Assembly: GCA_963758025.1 (NCBI GenBank)
Contig: CAVWUA010000003.1
Span: forward strand, 186,001-250,000
Length of the DNA stretch: 64,000 bases
Direction: 5' to 3'
DNA from: CAVWUA01 sp963758025
Lineage (GTDB): Bacteria; Planctomycetota; Planctomycetia; Isosphaerales; Isosphaeraceae
Each line of letters starts with the position of its first letter. Position 1 is the first letter of the stretch. This document shows, in pieces, positions 25,522 through 36,300 of this stretch. Under the pieces are notes generated by a model. The model searched no databases. It was not told the origin of the DNA and worked only from the letters and a program-made list of their open reading frames with translations. Position numbers and translations under genes: made by a program.

Positions 25522-26943
25522 ATGAAACGATTCCCGCGTCCGATTTTGTCGTTGACCTCGATGCTGTTGTTCGCGGCGCTCGTCTCCGGGAACCTCCCGG
25601 CCCTCGCCGCGGAGCCGACCGGGTACGAGGTGCGACAGCTCGCGTTGCCCCCCGATATCCTGCCAAGCTGCATGGCCGTGCGGCCCGATGGGACCCTGGC
25701 AATCGGCTCGATGGATGGCGATGTCCTGTTCGTCGAGGACTCGGACGCGGACGGCCTGCCCGACCATTACCGGCGCTGGGCGGGCACCTTGCCGCACTGG
25801 CCGCTCGGGATGCTCGCCGACGGAGACGGCCTGATCGTCGCCACGCGAGGGGCCTTGCTCCGGCTCTCCGACTCCGACGGCGACGGCTGGGCCGAGCGCT
25901 GGCGGACCCTGAGCGATGCCTGGGACGTGACCCGCGACCACCACGACTGGACCACCGGCATCGCCCGCTGGCCGGGCGGCGGGCTGGTCGTCAGCCCGGT
26001 CACGGACGATGTCCGTTCCCGTGATGTCGAGGGCCGCCACTACCTCCGCGGCAAGGCGGTCCTGGTCCAGCCCGACGGCGCGACGACCATCCTGGCCGAA
26101 GGGCTGCGCTACCCGACCGGCTGGGCCACCCGCCCCTCCGATGGCGCGGTCTTCTTCACCGACAACCAGGGGCAGCAGAAGACCACCTGCGAGATCAACC
26201 GGCTGATCCCCGGCGTCTGGTACGGCTACCCGAGCCAGGCCGACCCGCCCGACGGCCCTCCCGGAGCCACCCGCTATCAGCCGGCCGTCCGCATCCCGTA
26301 CCCCTGGGCCCGCTCCGTCAACGGCCTCGCCTTCGCCGAGACCGGCGGACACTTCGGGCCGCTCGAAGGCCAGGTCGTGCTGTGCGAATATAATAACAGG
26401 TTCATCTTGCGAGCCACGCTGGAGGAGGTGGACGGGCAGTCGCAAGGGGCCTGCTACCCGTTCCTGGAGAACCTGCTCGGGCCGATCTGCCTGGCGTTCG
26501 CGCCGGACGGCTCGCTCTATGTCGGCAGCCTGCGAGAGCCGGCGTGGGGGGGCGAGCCGGAGCAAGGGGCGATCTACCGCGTGCGGTACACCGGGCGCCC
26601 CGGGTTCGGGATCGAGCAGGTGCGGGCGCGGCCGGACGGGTTCGCGGTGACGCTGTTCTCGGCCCCCGACAGGGCCGCCGCGACCGACCCGGCCCGCTAT
26701 CAACTACGGCGTTACCACCACGTCTTCCGAGGATCGTACCACTCGCCGCCGACCGACGAGGAGTCGCTGCACGTCGCCTCGGCCGCGCTGGCGGACGACG
26801 GCCGGACGGTGCTGTTGACCACGGCGGAACCGCTCATCGCGGATCGGATCTATGAGCTGCGGATCGACCTGACCTCCGCCGACGGCCTGCCGGCCAGGCC
26901 ACCGGTCGCCCACTACACGATGAACCGCGTCCCCCGTCGCTGA
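25522..26943 (+). CDS. Secreted beta-propeller protein (glucose/sorbosone dehydrogenase or PVC heme-protein type)
   Basis: A signal peptide (residues 1-30, ending ALAAEP) precedes repeated blades such as CMAVRPDGTLAIGSMDGDVL, SDSDGDGWAERW, LAEGLRYPTGWATRPSDGAV and CLAFAPDGSLYVGS. Calcium-like DxDxDG loops occur twice (DSDADGLPD, DSDGDG). The fold fits the six-bladed propeller of membrane-bound dehydrogenases abundant in planctomycetes, but no CxxCH heme motif is present. It ends seven bases before trmB. Substrate unknown. Confidence 0.75.
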   Translation: MKRFPRPILSLTSMLLFAALVSGNLPALAAEPTGYEVRQLALPPDILPSCMAVRPDGTLAIGSMDGDVLFVEDSDADGLPDHYRRWAGTLPHWPLGMLADGDGLIVATRGALLRLSDSDGDGWAERWRTLSDAWDVTRDHHDWTTGIARWPGGGLVVSPVTDDVRSRDVEGRHYLRGKAVLVQPDGATTILAEGLRYPTGWATRPSDGAVFFTDNQGQQKTTCEINRLIPGVWYGYPSQADPPDGPPGATRYQPAVRIPYPWARSVNGLAFAETGGHFGPLEGQVVLCEYNNRFILRATLEEVDGQSQGACYPFLENLLGPICLAFAPDGSLYVGSLREPAWGGEPEQGAIYRVRYTGRPGFGIEQVRARPDGFAVTLFSAPDRAAATDPARYQLRRYHHVFRGSYHSPPTDEESLHVASAALADDGRTVLLTTAEPLIADRIYELRIDLTSADGLPARPPVAHYTMNRVPRR

Positions 26944-26950
26944 CCGCCGC

Positions 26951-27759
26951 ATGCCCGAGCCTGGCGAGAGCGAATCCGAGTTCGGCGTCCCGATTCCGGG
27001 CCGAATCCTGCCCGAGAGCGAGTGGGCACGCACGGCGATCAAGCGGCTTCCGCCCGAGGGGCCGCTCGACTGGGCCGCGATCTTCGGCCGAGACGCGCCG
27101 TTGATCCTGGAGCTTGGCTGCGGCAACGGCCGGTTCACGCTCCAGAGCGCCCTGGCCCGGCCGTATTGCAACCACGTCGCCAGCGACATCCTCCCGGTCG
27201 TGATCCGCTACGCGACCCGGCGGGCCAATCAGCGCGGCTTGCACAACGTCCGGTTCGTGGTCAAGGACGCGCAGACGTTCCTCGCCCAGTACGTCGCCCC
27301 CGGCACCGCCGCCGAGATCCATCTCTATCATCCCCAGCCGTACCACGACCCCCGCAAGGCCCACCTTCGGCTGGTCACGCCGCGCTTCTTGGCCATGTCC
27401 ACAGCCGCTTGCAGCCCGGCGGGCTATTCGTGATCCAGACCGACAACCCGGACTACTGGCAGTACCTCCAGCGCATCCTCCCTGTCTTCTTCGACGTCCA
27501 CGAGCACCCCGACCCCTGGCCCGACGCTCCCGAAGGCCGCAGCCGCCGGGAAATCCTCGCCCGGAGCCGCGGCCTGCGCATCTTCCGGGCCGAGGCCCAC
27601 CGCCGCGACGACATCCCCCCCGACGAGGCCCTCGCCCTTGCCGAAACTCTCCCCCCGCCCACCTTCCGTAGCCGAGGCCCCTGGTGCGACCTCGACGCGC
27701 AGGAAGCCGAGAGTGAACGTCCCCGCCCCACGCGCGGGAGGAGACGTCGGACCCGGTGA
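26951..27759 (+). CDS. trmB: tRNA (guanine-N7)-methyltransferase, one frameshift
   Basis: LILELGCGNGRFTLQSA is the SAM-binding motif I of TrmB, and IHLYHPQPYHDPRKAHLRLV aligns with the family motif FPDPWxKxxHxKRRL. The end (LQPGGLFVIQTDNPDYWQY) continues in another frame, so a single indel falls near 27395. The restored protein is about 268 residues, longer than usual because of a charged C-terminal tail. TrmB makes m7G46 in tRNA. It follows the propeller gene by seven bases. Confidence 0.85.
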
Positions 27760-27821
27760 ATCGACATCGTGCGGGGTCAATTGGAACAACCCGTTGTCTC
27801 GGCCAACCACGCGATGTCCGT

Positions 27822-28295
27822 TCACTGTTCCTCCCGACCGTCAGCGTCGGAGCGCTGCTGACGTGAGCTTTCCAGCAGAGGAATCAGGTCGGACCGTCGC
27901 ATCAAGAACTGGTCGAGGCTGTACTGGTCGAGAACGTCGAGGAACGCGTGCTGGGCGCGTTGCAGCGCCGTCCTCAACCCGCAGGCCGGGGCGATCGGGC
28001 ACGTATTCGCCTCCAGGTCAAAGCACTCGACCAGATGGAAGTGCGGCTCGGTCTGGCGAATCAGCCAGCCGACGTTGATCTCCGACGGGCCCCGGGCGAG
28101 CCGCATGCCGCCGCCTCGACCGCGCTGGGATTCCACGACACCCAGGTCGGTCAGCGTCTGGACCACCTTGACGAGGTGGTGTCGGGAGATTCCGTAAGCC
28201 CGACTGATCTCGTCGGCCGAGACGAGCTTTTCGGGATGACAACCCAGGTACAGCACCACTCGCATCGCGTAGTCGGAGAACTGAGTCAAATGCAT
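27822..28295 (-). CDS. nsrR: Rrf2-family Fe-S transcriptional regulator, NsrR-like
   Basis: The 157-residue protein opens MHLTQFSDYAMRVVLYLG and has a winged helix with SRHHLVKVVQTLTDLGVVES, typical of Rrf2. Cysteines at 91, 99 and 105 in CFDLEANTCPIAPAC have NsrR-type spacing, and Asp8, the fourth cluster ligand known from Streptomyces NsrR, is present. NsrR senses nitric oxide by damage to its cluster and derepresses detoxification genes. It diverges from a globin-cupin group, which fits that role. IscR is less likely given ligand spacing. Confidence 0.82.
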   Translation of the reverse strand: MHLTQFSDYAMRVVLYLGCHPEKLVSADEISRAYGISRHHLVKVVQTLTDLGVVESQRGRGGGMRLARGPSEINVGWLIRQTEPHFHLVECFDLEANTCPIAPACGLRTALQRAQHAFLDVLDQYSLDQFLMRRSDLIPLLESSRQQRSDADGREEQ

Positions 28296-28344
28296 CGTTG
28301 CGCCTCGAGAGGGGGTGCGCCGACCGGGAAAATGTCGGGTCGGG

Positions 28345-28390
28345 TTGACAATGGGCCTCGGACTTATAATATGGATTCTAGATGCAAATT
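28345..28390 (+). promoter_or_regulatory. Promoter and probable NsrR-type operator of the globin group
   Basis: TTGACA at 28345 and TAATAT at 28367 are 16 bases apart, a near-consensus promoter. Just downstream TAGATGCAAATTAAAAT (28379-28395) resembles an NsrR half-site (AAGATGCATTT), placed to block transcription. Confidence 0.5.
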
Positions 28391-28465
28391 AAAATCCCCT
28401 TCGGCGCATGGTTCCCTGATCCCGCCGTTCGGGTTCGAAACCGGGTTCAGGAGAGGAGGATGACG

Positions 28466-28897
28466 ATGCTGCCATCGTACTCGGCACGTTCGTATCGGCT
28501 AGCGGTCACGGAGGGCGTCGGTGTCCCACACGCCGATGCCGAGGGGATCACCGAGGACCGGATCCGCGCGGTTGTCGTGGAATTCTACCGGCGGGCCCGC
28601 CGAGACGACCGGCTCGGGCCGGTGTTCGATGCGCACGTCCGGGAGTGGGACGAGCACCTGGCGCGGATGACGGACTTCTGGTCCGCGGCCCTCCTGCGGA
28701 CCGGCCGGTATGCCGGCAGGCCGGTCGAGCGGCATCGGGAGGTCGGCGGTCTGGAACCCAGGCATTTCGACCGCTGGGTCGAACTGTTCGAGGTGACGGT
28801 TCACGACCTCTGCCCGCCCCGGGAAGCCGAGGCGTTCCTCGTTCGCGCCCGGCGGATGCGGAACGCGATGACCAAGGTTCTGGAGCTGGACGATTGA
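28466..28897 (+). CDS. Group III truncated haemoglobin-like protein
   Basis: ATG 28466 sits six bases behind a strong GGAGG; an in-frame ATG at 28460 directly abuts it. The 143-residue product contains VVVEFYRRARRDDRLGPVFD and MTDFWSAALLRTGRYAGRPV, then GGLEPRHFDRWVELFEVTV, whose EPRHFDRW holds the proximal haem His. This is the group III truncated globin pattern. Such globins bind oxygen or nitric oxide. Position next to the NsrR-like gene suggests NO response. Confidence 0.82.
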   Translation: MLPSYSARSYRLAVTEGVGVPHADAEGITEDRIRAVVVEFYRRARRDDRLGPVFDAHVREWDEHLARMTDFWSAALLRTGRYAGRPVERHREVGGLEPRHFDRWVELFEVTVHDLCPPREAEAFLVRARRMRNAMTKVLELDD

Positions 28898-29026
28898 GTG
28901 CCCCCGACCTCGGCGGCGGAGCGTTCTCCGTGTCGGCCCGGTCGCGGGCGACCGGAGAGATCGGGGCGGCATTCCGACGATCCCCCGACTCCCGAGTTCC
29001 CGTCGATCCCATGAGGAGGCTGATCC

Positions 29027-29318
29027 ATGACGACCACAGACGAGCCGGTGATCGTGTCGAACGGCGCATGCCATGGTTGCTCGGCCTCGACCGTGCAGGT
29101 CCATCACCGGAATTACCCGGAAACCATGGCCGAGGGCATGTCGATCGAGATCTCGGCCAGGCACCTGATCGACCACCTTGTCCGTTCGCTTGACCATACC
29201 CCCGACCGCGCGGCGCGAGGCCGTCGAAACGGCCATCGCCGAAGTTGGGGACTTCCTGAACCATCGCGATCCCGCGCCGCGCGCCCCCAGCGGCGGGAGC
29301 ACGGAAGGAGAGAATGCC
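29027..29318 (+). pseudogene. Small CxxC protein, frameshifted
   Basis: ATG 29027 has a GAGGAGG ribosome site. The product starts with SNGACHGCSAS, a CxxC motif, followed by VQVHHRNYPETMAEGMSIEI. Near 29175 the frame changes to LTIPPTARREAVETAIAEVG and runs through toward the cupin start without a stop, so at least one indel is present. About 95 residues are expected. The family is not recognised; a redox or metal role is only suggested by CxxC and the neighbours. Confidence 0.5.
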
Positions 29319-29681
29319 ATGGCGATTCCACATGCGCGGCCGGGCGAGGTCATCGACGTTCGCCCGCTCGGGCCGGCGTTTGCCGGCGCGAAGACGACCG
29401 CCCTGATCAAGACCGAAAGTCTGGAGGTCCTCCGACTGGTCCTTCCCGGCGGCAAGGAAATCCCCACCCACACGACCCGAGGAGAGATCACGGTCCAATG
29501 CCTGGAGGGCCGGGTTGCCTTCACGACCGGGGGTGTGACCCACGATTTGGGGGCCGGTCAACTGCTATACCTCCAGGGCGAACAACCGCACGCCGTCGTG
29601 GGGATCGAGGATGCCTCACTTCTCGTAACGATCACCTTCCCTCGCGATTCGTCGCCCGTGGAGCGACCGGCCTCGTCCTGA
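29319..29681 (+). CDS. Cupin-domain protein
   Basis: The 120-residue protein preceded by GGAGA begins MAIPHARPGEVIDVRPLG. VLPGGKEIPTHTTRGEITVQ and LEGRVAFTTGGVTHDL followed by LLYLQGEQPHAVVGIEDASL form the two cupin motifs, with metal-ligand candidates in HTTRGE and the final His. Small single-domain cupins often act as metal-dependent dioxygenases or binding proteins. Last gene of the NsrR-linked group, likely co-transcribed with the globin. Confidence 0.8.
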   Translation: MAIPHARPGEVIDVRPLGPAFAGAKTTALIKTESLEVLRLVLPGGKEIPTHTTRGEITVQCLEGRVAFTTGGVTHDLGAGQLLYLQGEQPHAVVGIEDASLLVTITFPRDSSPVERPASS

Positions 29682-29975
29682 CGAGATGACGTCGCGGAAG
29701 GCGGGGCAACGTAGTTTGTTGTCCCGCCTCCCGCGAAGACGGCGGCCCTGGTGAATCGACAGTCTACGGAGTCAATCGACCTGTTGAGTGCCGGCTCATC
29801 TCGGCCGAAGGCTGTCTTCCGTCCGGTCCGCGGATCAGGGGCGGAACGCCGGGCTTCCTTGCGGAGCGAACACGAGACACACGCCAACGCCAGGTTTTCC
29901 GCCACAGTCGGTCCGTCCGCAGCCCCCGGCGCCAGAGCCCGGCCCGGATCACATCTCACTGATCGGGGATCGACC

Positions 29976-31344
29976 TCATTGCGGGCCGGGTAAGGAACGT
30001 CGCCAGCCGAGCGCGGCACGCTTGAGTCGTGCGGCGGTCGCGGTCTCAATGTCCGCGACATTGCGTGTTTCCCTGGGATCAGTGCCGAGGTTGTACAGCT
30101 CTGCACCGGTGCCGTCGGCATTGATGAGGAGTTTCCAGTCGCCATCGCGGATCGCGAGGTTGGGCGATTTGGCCTCCGGTTCGGTTGGGTAAGGAAACGC
30201 GCGGATCTTGCCGGGGCCGTCCGCCGCGGGCTTGCGTCCGTACTCCCAGAAGAGCGGAGTGGTGCGAGGCTGCGTTCCGCCTTTCCAGACGGCGGAGAGA
30301 TCCTCGCCATCGAACGTCACGCCGTCGGGCAAGGGCACGCCAGCGAGAGCGCAGAGTGTGGGAAAGAAATCCACCGCGCTGACGACGGTCGTCTCGTTCA
30401 CCGCGACAGGCACCGTGCCGGGCCAGCGGATGATGAGCGGAGTGCGGATGCCCCCTTCGTAGAGGCTCCATTTCATGCCCCGCATTCCGGCGGTGCGGTT
30501 GCGCTCAAAGCTCGGCTCCGGCCCGTTGTCCCCAGCGAGGATGACCAGGGTGTTGGTGTCCAGATGCAAGTCCCGCAGCGCATCGAGCAGACGGCCGATC
30601 TGGGCGTCCGTTGCGCGGAGCACAGCGCGATAGTTCGCGGTGCCCGTACCGTCTCCGGCGATGGACAACTGCTCGTCGGAAGGTCGGTAAGGCGTATGGA
30701 CATCATCGAACCACAGATTCACGAGCCAAGGTTGCTCGGCGTGCTCCCTCACGAACTTCAGCGTCTCATCCACCATCCAGCGCGTGCGGTCGTGGCGTTT
30801 GACTTGTTGCGGTTCGGTCACGACAGACCAGGGCACGGTCTTGAGGCCGAGTCCGGCCGCGGGCTCGGGGCTTTCATACGTGCCCAGACCGAGGTCGTAA
30901 CCGTACGCGGCGAACTTCGGTGCGTCGGTCACATCACGTCCGCCGCCAAGGTGCCATTTCCCGATGTGCGCCGTCGCGTAGCCCGCCGCCTGGAACGCCC
31001 GCACAAACGACGGCGCCGCCGGATCGAGAAAATCGGCCTGATCGCACTCGCGATTGCCCGCGCGGGTTTGCAGGAAACTCGTGATCCGCCAGCGCGGGGA
31101 ACTGTCCGGTGAGGAAGCCACAACGCGACGCGGAGCAGATGGGCGATGCGACGTAGAACTGCGTGAACCGCGTGCCCTCGCTCGCAAGCCGATCCATGTG
31201 CGGGGTGGGCACCCCCGCGCCGCCGTTCGCGCCGAGGTCGCCCCAGCCCAGATCGTCCACAAGGATGAAGAGGATGTTGACCTGCCCGAATGCGGTTGCG
31301 CCGAAAACGACGGTGAGGATAACGGCAAGGAGGAGAGATTTCAT
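29976..31344 (-). CDS. Exported type I sulfatase, one frameshift
   Basis: The signal peptide (MKSLLLAVILTVVFGATAFG) is followed by NILFILVDDLGWGDLGANGG with metal-binding Asp-Asp, then PICSASRCGFLTGQ with the Cys that is converted to formylglycine (C-x-A/P-x-R). In another frame it continues with GYATAHIGKWHLGGGRDV, VILAGDNGPE and a C-terminal subdomain. The break is near 31095, inside GGACAGTTCCCCGCGCTG, and two bases would restore it. Planctomycete genomes carry many such sulfatases that act on sulfated polysaccharides or aryl sulfates. No sulfatase-maturing enzyme is nearby. Confidence 0.85.
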
Positions 31345-31463
31345 GACTGGCCCTGATTGGCTTTCGTATTGACGAGGATGAGTGTTGATTAGAAAATCAT
31401 TTTAAATCGCGATTAGTTGCCCTAGGGACATATCCCCCCGTTTCTCCGCACCCGGATCGTGAC

Positions 31464-32367
31464 TCAGTTCTCGCCGGTCAAGATGCTCAGATCCAGCGGC
31501 TCATCCGGGGTCAACAGCAGCTTGCGGCGGACTTTCGGGAGAAGGTCGCGCAAGGATTCCAGGTAGATGCGCCGGACGGTCAGCGCGGGGGAGCGGTCGG
31601 CCTCGGCGCGCAGGGCGTCGAAGCGGGCGGCGCGCGAGCGGGCAAGTACCGTTTTGCGGTCGGCCTGGGCGCGGGCGCGGTCGAGGGTGGCGTGGGCCTC
31701 GGAACGGGCGGTGGTCAGGACCTGCGACGGCGTGGGTCTTGGCCTCGTTGATCCGCCGGTCGCGCTCGCTGACCGCGGCTTGCGCGGCGGCGAAATCGGG
31801 CTGGACCTCGACGGGGGGGCGGGCGTCGGTCAGGTGGACGCTCAGGATGGACAGGCCGAGACCGTAGGATTGGAGCCGTCGGCGCAGGTCGGCTTCCACG
31901 TCCCGCGCGATGGCGGCCCGGCCGGTGCGCAGGGCGGCGTCGATCCCTCGGCGGGAGAGGGCGCGGGTCAGGCTCGATTCGCCCAGGCGGGTCAGGAGCG
32001 CGACGTGGTCCTCGGCGCGGGTGACGAACGCGACCGGGTTCGCCACGCGGTACTGAAGGACCGCCCGGGCGCGGAGCAGGTTCAGGTCGCCCGTCAGGTA
32101 CTCGCCGGCGCCGGGGTCATCCAGGGGGCCGGGCAGACCGGCCAGGCCGATCGACAGGCGGCGGACCTCGTCCGTGCGGACGCGCTCGGCGCGGTCGAAG
32201 CCGATCGGCCAGCCCCAGTGCGGCCCCGCCGTCCAGACCGTCGGCAGTACGCGGCCGAGCCGACGGACGACGACCGTCTCACCAGGGGCGACCACCATCA
32301 GGCCGGTCGCCAGGTAGGCCAGGACCGCCAGCCCCAGCGCTGTTGCCAGCCAAATTCGGCGCCTCAT
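31464..32367 (-). CDS. SPFH/Band 7 protein, HflC-like, one frameshift
   Basis: The N-terminal membrane helix (IWLATALGLAVLAYLATGLM) is followed by VAPGETVVVRRLGRVLPTVW, the start of a Band 7 domain, and YRVANPVAFVTRAEDHVALL. After RINEAKTHA the frame changes near 31735; the restored tail contains HATLDRARAQADRKTVLARS, a coiled coil, and LESLRDLLPKVRRKLLLTP, giving about 300 residues. SPFH proteins build membrane-associated cages or microdomains and modulate FtsH. It overlaps the next HflC gene by four bases, in an operon with the ATPase-HflK fusion. Confidence 0.8.
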
Positions 32368-33353
32368 GGTTGCGGCTCCGAGGAGGAGCCGGCGACCGCC
32401 GAGGGGGTCGCCTCCGTGGCGATGGGTCCCGACGACGGAGTTTCGGGGGCCTGCAAGGATTCCGACGGCCCTTCGGTCAGGAGCCGCAAGAGCGGGCTGG
32501 CCGCCGAGAGGACGATGGTGGTGCGCTCGTCGAGCAACGAACGGTACGTTTCGAGCGTCTGGACGAACTCGAAGAAGCGCGGGTCGCGGGCGTGGGCGTC
32601 GTTCAGGATGCGGGTGGCCTCGGCCTCGGCGCGCCCCTGGATGCGCTCGGCCTCGGCGTCGGCTTCGGCCAGGATCGCGTCGCGCTGGCGGTCGGCCTCG
32701 CTGGTGAGCGTCTGATACTGCGCCTCCCCCTCGGCCCGAAGGGTCGCGGCCACCTGCTTGCGCTCGCTGCGGATCAGGTCGAAGACGGCCGGGCGGACCT
32801 CGACCGGGTGGTTGAACTGCCGGAGCCGGACATCGACCACCTCGACCCCCAGCTCCTCGCGGGCGGATTCGGCCACCTGCGCGAGCACGTCGTCGGTCAG
32901 GGTGTCCAGCTTCCAGACCGCCGGATCGGTCGAGGCGAGGCTTTCCAGCGCGCGGCGGCCGAGGGCGTCGCTCAGGGCGGCCGCGATCCGTTCCTCCAGG
33001 CGAGCCCGGGCGGCGTCGAGCGTGCCGGCCGTGCGATAGAAGCGGGAGGGGTCGGCCACACGCCAGACGACGTAGCTGGCCACGTCGAGGTTCTTCTTGT
33101 CGCCGGTGATCATCTCCCGCGCCGGGGGGTCGGAGACCTGGAGCCGCCGGTCGATCGTCAAGGAGGACTGCCAGGGGGCCTTGATGTGAAGGCCCGTCTC
33201 GCCCGGCTCGTCGCCGTAACGGGCGACCTCGCGGCCGAACTCGGTGACGAGCACGAATTGCGTCTCATCGACGATCACCAGGGAACGGCCCACGAGCACG
33301 GCCAGCAGGGCCAGGCCGAGCGTGATCAGGATTATCCAGCGGAATCGGCTCAT
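32364..33353 (-). CDS. Protease modulator HflC-like SPFH protein
   Basis: An intact 329-residue protein with one N-terminal membrane helix, then IVDETQFVLVTEFGREVARY, the classic HflC opening, a Band 7 domain with MITGDKKNLDVASYVVWRV, and a long coiled coil (RSERKQVAATLRAEGEAQYQ). HflC pairs with HflK to form a cage around FtsH. Here the partner is the SPFH part of the ATPase fusion encoded just upstream. A Ser/Pro-rich tail of about 40 residues is extra. Confidence 0.88.
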   Translation of the reverse strand: MSRFRWIILITLGLALLAVLVGRSLVIVDETQFVLVTEFGREVARYGDEPGETGLHIKAPWQSSLTIDRRLQVSDPPAREMITGDKKNLDVASYVVWRVADPSRFYRTAGTLDAARARLEERIAAALSDALGRRALESLASTDPAVWKLDTLTDDVLAQVAESAREELGVEVVDVRLRQFNHPVEVRPAVFDLIRSERKQVAATLRAEGEAQYQTLTSEADRQRDAILAEADAEAERIQGRAEAEATRILNDAHARDPRFFEFVQTLETYRSLLDERTTIVLSAASPLLRLLTEGPSESLQAPETPSSGPIATEATPSAVAGSSSEPQP

Positions 33354-33384
33354 GGTTTCACTTTCCGGGCGGTCGAGATCAACA

Positions 33385-36300
33385 TCACGGCGTGGCCGGT
33401 TGAGGGGTCACGATGGCCGACGGAACGGCGGTCGGCAGGCGATCGAGCGGGAACTCGGGGACGATCAGGTGCCGGCGCTGGCCGGCCTTCGCCGGGTCGA
33501 TCACGACCTTCGGCCTGTCGGCCAGGGCCGCTTCGAGGGTTTCGAGGTAGAGCCGCCGATCGGTCAGGCCGGGAAACGGCGCGCGGGCCGCCTGTCGAAG
33601 GAGAAACGCATCGGCCTCGCCCGAGGCCCGCGCCAGGCGTCGCGCGCGGTCGGCCTCGGCCGCGTTTTTGGTCGCGGCGGCCTGGCCCTCCGCGCGTTCA
33701 AGCGGTCGGCCTGGTAGGTTAGCCCCTCGTTGATCCGCGTCTTCCGTTCCTTCTCGGCGCGGGAGATGTCGCGGTAGGCATCGACGACTTCCAGCGGCGG
33801 GTGAACATCCTGGAATGCGATGCCGGTGACGATCAGGCCCAGCCCGTAGGCGTCGATGCGGCGTTGCAGATCGACCCTCGCCTCCCCTTCGACCAGCCGG
33901 CGTCCGTCCGTCAGAAGGTCGTCCAGGGGGTGCCTCGACACCTCGGCCCGGATCGCCGCCTCGGCCAGAGGCCGCAAGGCCCGCTCCGGGTCGGCCGACT
34001 CGAAGGCGAACCGTCGCAGCCGCTCGGGCCGGGGATCGAGACGATACTGCGCGGTGGCCGCCAGCTCGACGTACTGGCCATCGCCGGTCAAGACGAGGGT
34101 CTGGGCGTCGGTCTCACCGGGATCGTCCCGGCCGTGCGGCGATTCCCAGCTCACCGCCCGTGCGCGGCGTTCGGGAACGATCTCGCCGAACCCGACCTCG
34201 ACGCTCCGCAGCAGAGCGGGCTGGAGCCGTGTCACCCGTTCCAGAGGCGGCGGGAGACGCAGGTGCAAGCCCGGCGGGAGCACGCCGCGATACTGGCCGA
34301 ACCGCCGTAAAAGCCCGACCTCGTCCGCGCCGATCGCCGTCCAGCCCCAGGTCGCGTAGAGGACAAGCGCGGCCCCGATGCCGGCCGCTCCCAGCGTGCG
34401 CCAGCGCCGCCAGAGCCAGGAGGTCACCAGCCCCGGATCGAAGCGTTCGTCGAACCGCCGCACCGCGCCGCGGGCCGAACGCAAGAGGCGAACGGGGCCG
34501 GATTCGCCCCAGTCGCCGAAGGCCAGCAGGCGCATCGAGTTGAGCAGGACCAGGAGCGAGCCGGCCTGATGCAGGATCGCCGCCGGGACCGGGCCGAGGA
34601 TGCCGAGCATCGCCGAACCCATCGCCAGGGCGTTCAGGCCGAACGCGAAGCCGATGATGTTCTGTCGGATGATCGCCACGGTGGCCCGGGAGAGGGAGAC
34701 GAGGCCCGGCAGGACCTGCAACGGCTCCCCCAGGATGACCAGGTCGCCAGCCTCGGCCGCGAGATCGGCGCCGACGCTCCCGAGCGCGATGCCGACATTC
34801 GCGGTCGCCAGGGCGGGGGCGTCGTTGATGCCGTCGCCGACCATCGCCACGCGGCGGCCCGCCACCTGCCGATCCTGAATCCAGCGGGCCTTGTCCGTCG
34901 GCAGAAGCTCGGCCTCGACCGTCTTGATGTGCGTCCGTTTGGCGACGAGCTTCGCCGCGCTCGGCCGGTCGCCGGTCAGGATGGCGATCTCGCTGATCTT
35001 CAGGTGCTTCAGGTCGTGGATGACGTCGTGCGCCTCGGGCCGGAGGGCGTCGCGGACCCCGAGCAAGCCGGCGACCGTTCCCTCAACGGCGACGAGCAGG
35101 ACCGTCTCCCCCTTCGCGTCGAGGTCGTTCAGCACCTCGGCGACCTCGCCATCGGTCGCGATGCCGTGCTCGGCCAGCAAACGACGGTTGCCGACGAGGA
35201 CCGTGCGGGTCTGCCCGTCCTCCCCCTTCCAGGCGGCCGAGACTCCGGCTCCCGGCAGCGCCAGGACGTCGAACGCCTCGGCGGGGGATATTCCGCGCTC
35301 ATGGGCCGCGTTGGCGATGGCCTGGGCCAGAGGGTGCTGACTGGCGGATTCGGCGGTCGCGGCCAGGCGAAGCAGGTCGGATTCGGAGCGGCCCCCCAGC
35401 GGAACGACGGTTGCCAGTTCGGGGCGTCCCTGGGTGAGGGTGCCGGTCTTGTCGAAGGCGAAGGTGTCGCACGAGGCCAGTTGCTCCAGCGCGGCCCCTC
35501 CTTTGATGACGACGCCGTGACGGGCCAGCCAGGCCATGCTCGCCATGATGGCCGCCGGCGTGGCCAGAACCAGGGCACACGGGCAGGCGACGACCAGCAC
35601 GGCGACCGTTCGCTCCCAGACGTCCGCCCAGCCCAGAAGGTAGCCGAGCAAGAGGGTCAGGCCGGCGACGGTCTCCACGATCGGCAGGAACAGCCGGGCG
35701 TAGCGGTCCGCCGCGCGCTGCAAGGGGGCCTTACGCTGCTGGGCCTCGGCCACGAGGCGGAGCACCTGGCCGAAGGTCGTGTCGCGCCCCACCTTCTCGG
35801 CCCGGACTTCCAGCAGGCCGAACTGGTTGACCGTGCCGGCGAAGACCGGCTCCCCCGGCCCCTTGTCGATCGGCGTCGATTCGCCGGTCAGGGTCGCCTG
35901 GTCCACGGCCGAGCGGCCCGTGACGACCGGCCCATCCACGGCCACGCGCTCACCGGGTCGCACCAGAACCAGGTCGCCCGGCACGACCTGGGAGATCGGG
36001 ACCTCGGTCTCGACTCCATCCCGGCGCACGAGGGCCGTCCGGGGGGTCAGCTCGAACAGCCGGTGGATCGCCCGCAAGGCGCGGTCGGCCGTGACGGCTT
36101 CGAGCACCTCGCCGACCATCGCGATGAAGACGACCTCGGCCGCGACGAACCACTCCCCCAGCACGAGGGCCGCCAGGCACGCCTGCGCCAGCGCGATATC
36201 GGCACCGATCCGTCCGGCGAGGAGGGCCTCCAGAGCGCCGTAAACGATCCGCGCTCCGCCCAGGAGCGCCGCGATCAGCGTCAGCGAGATGCCGAGCGGC

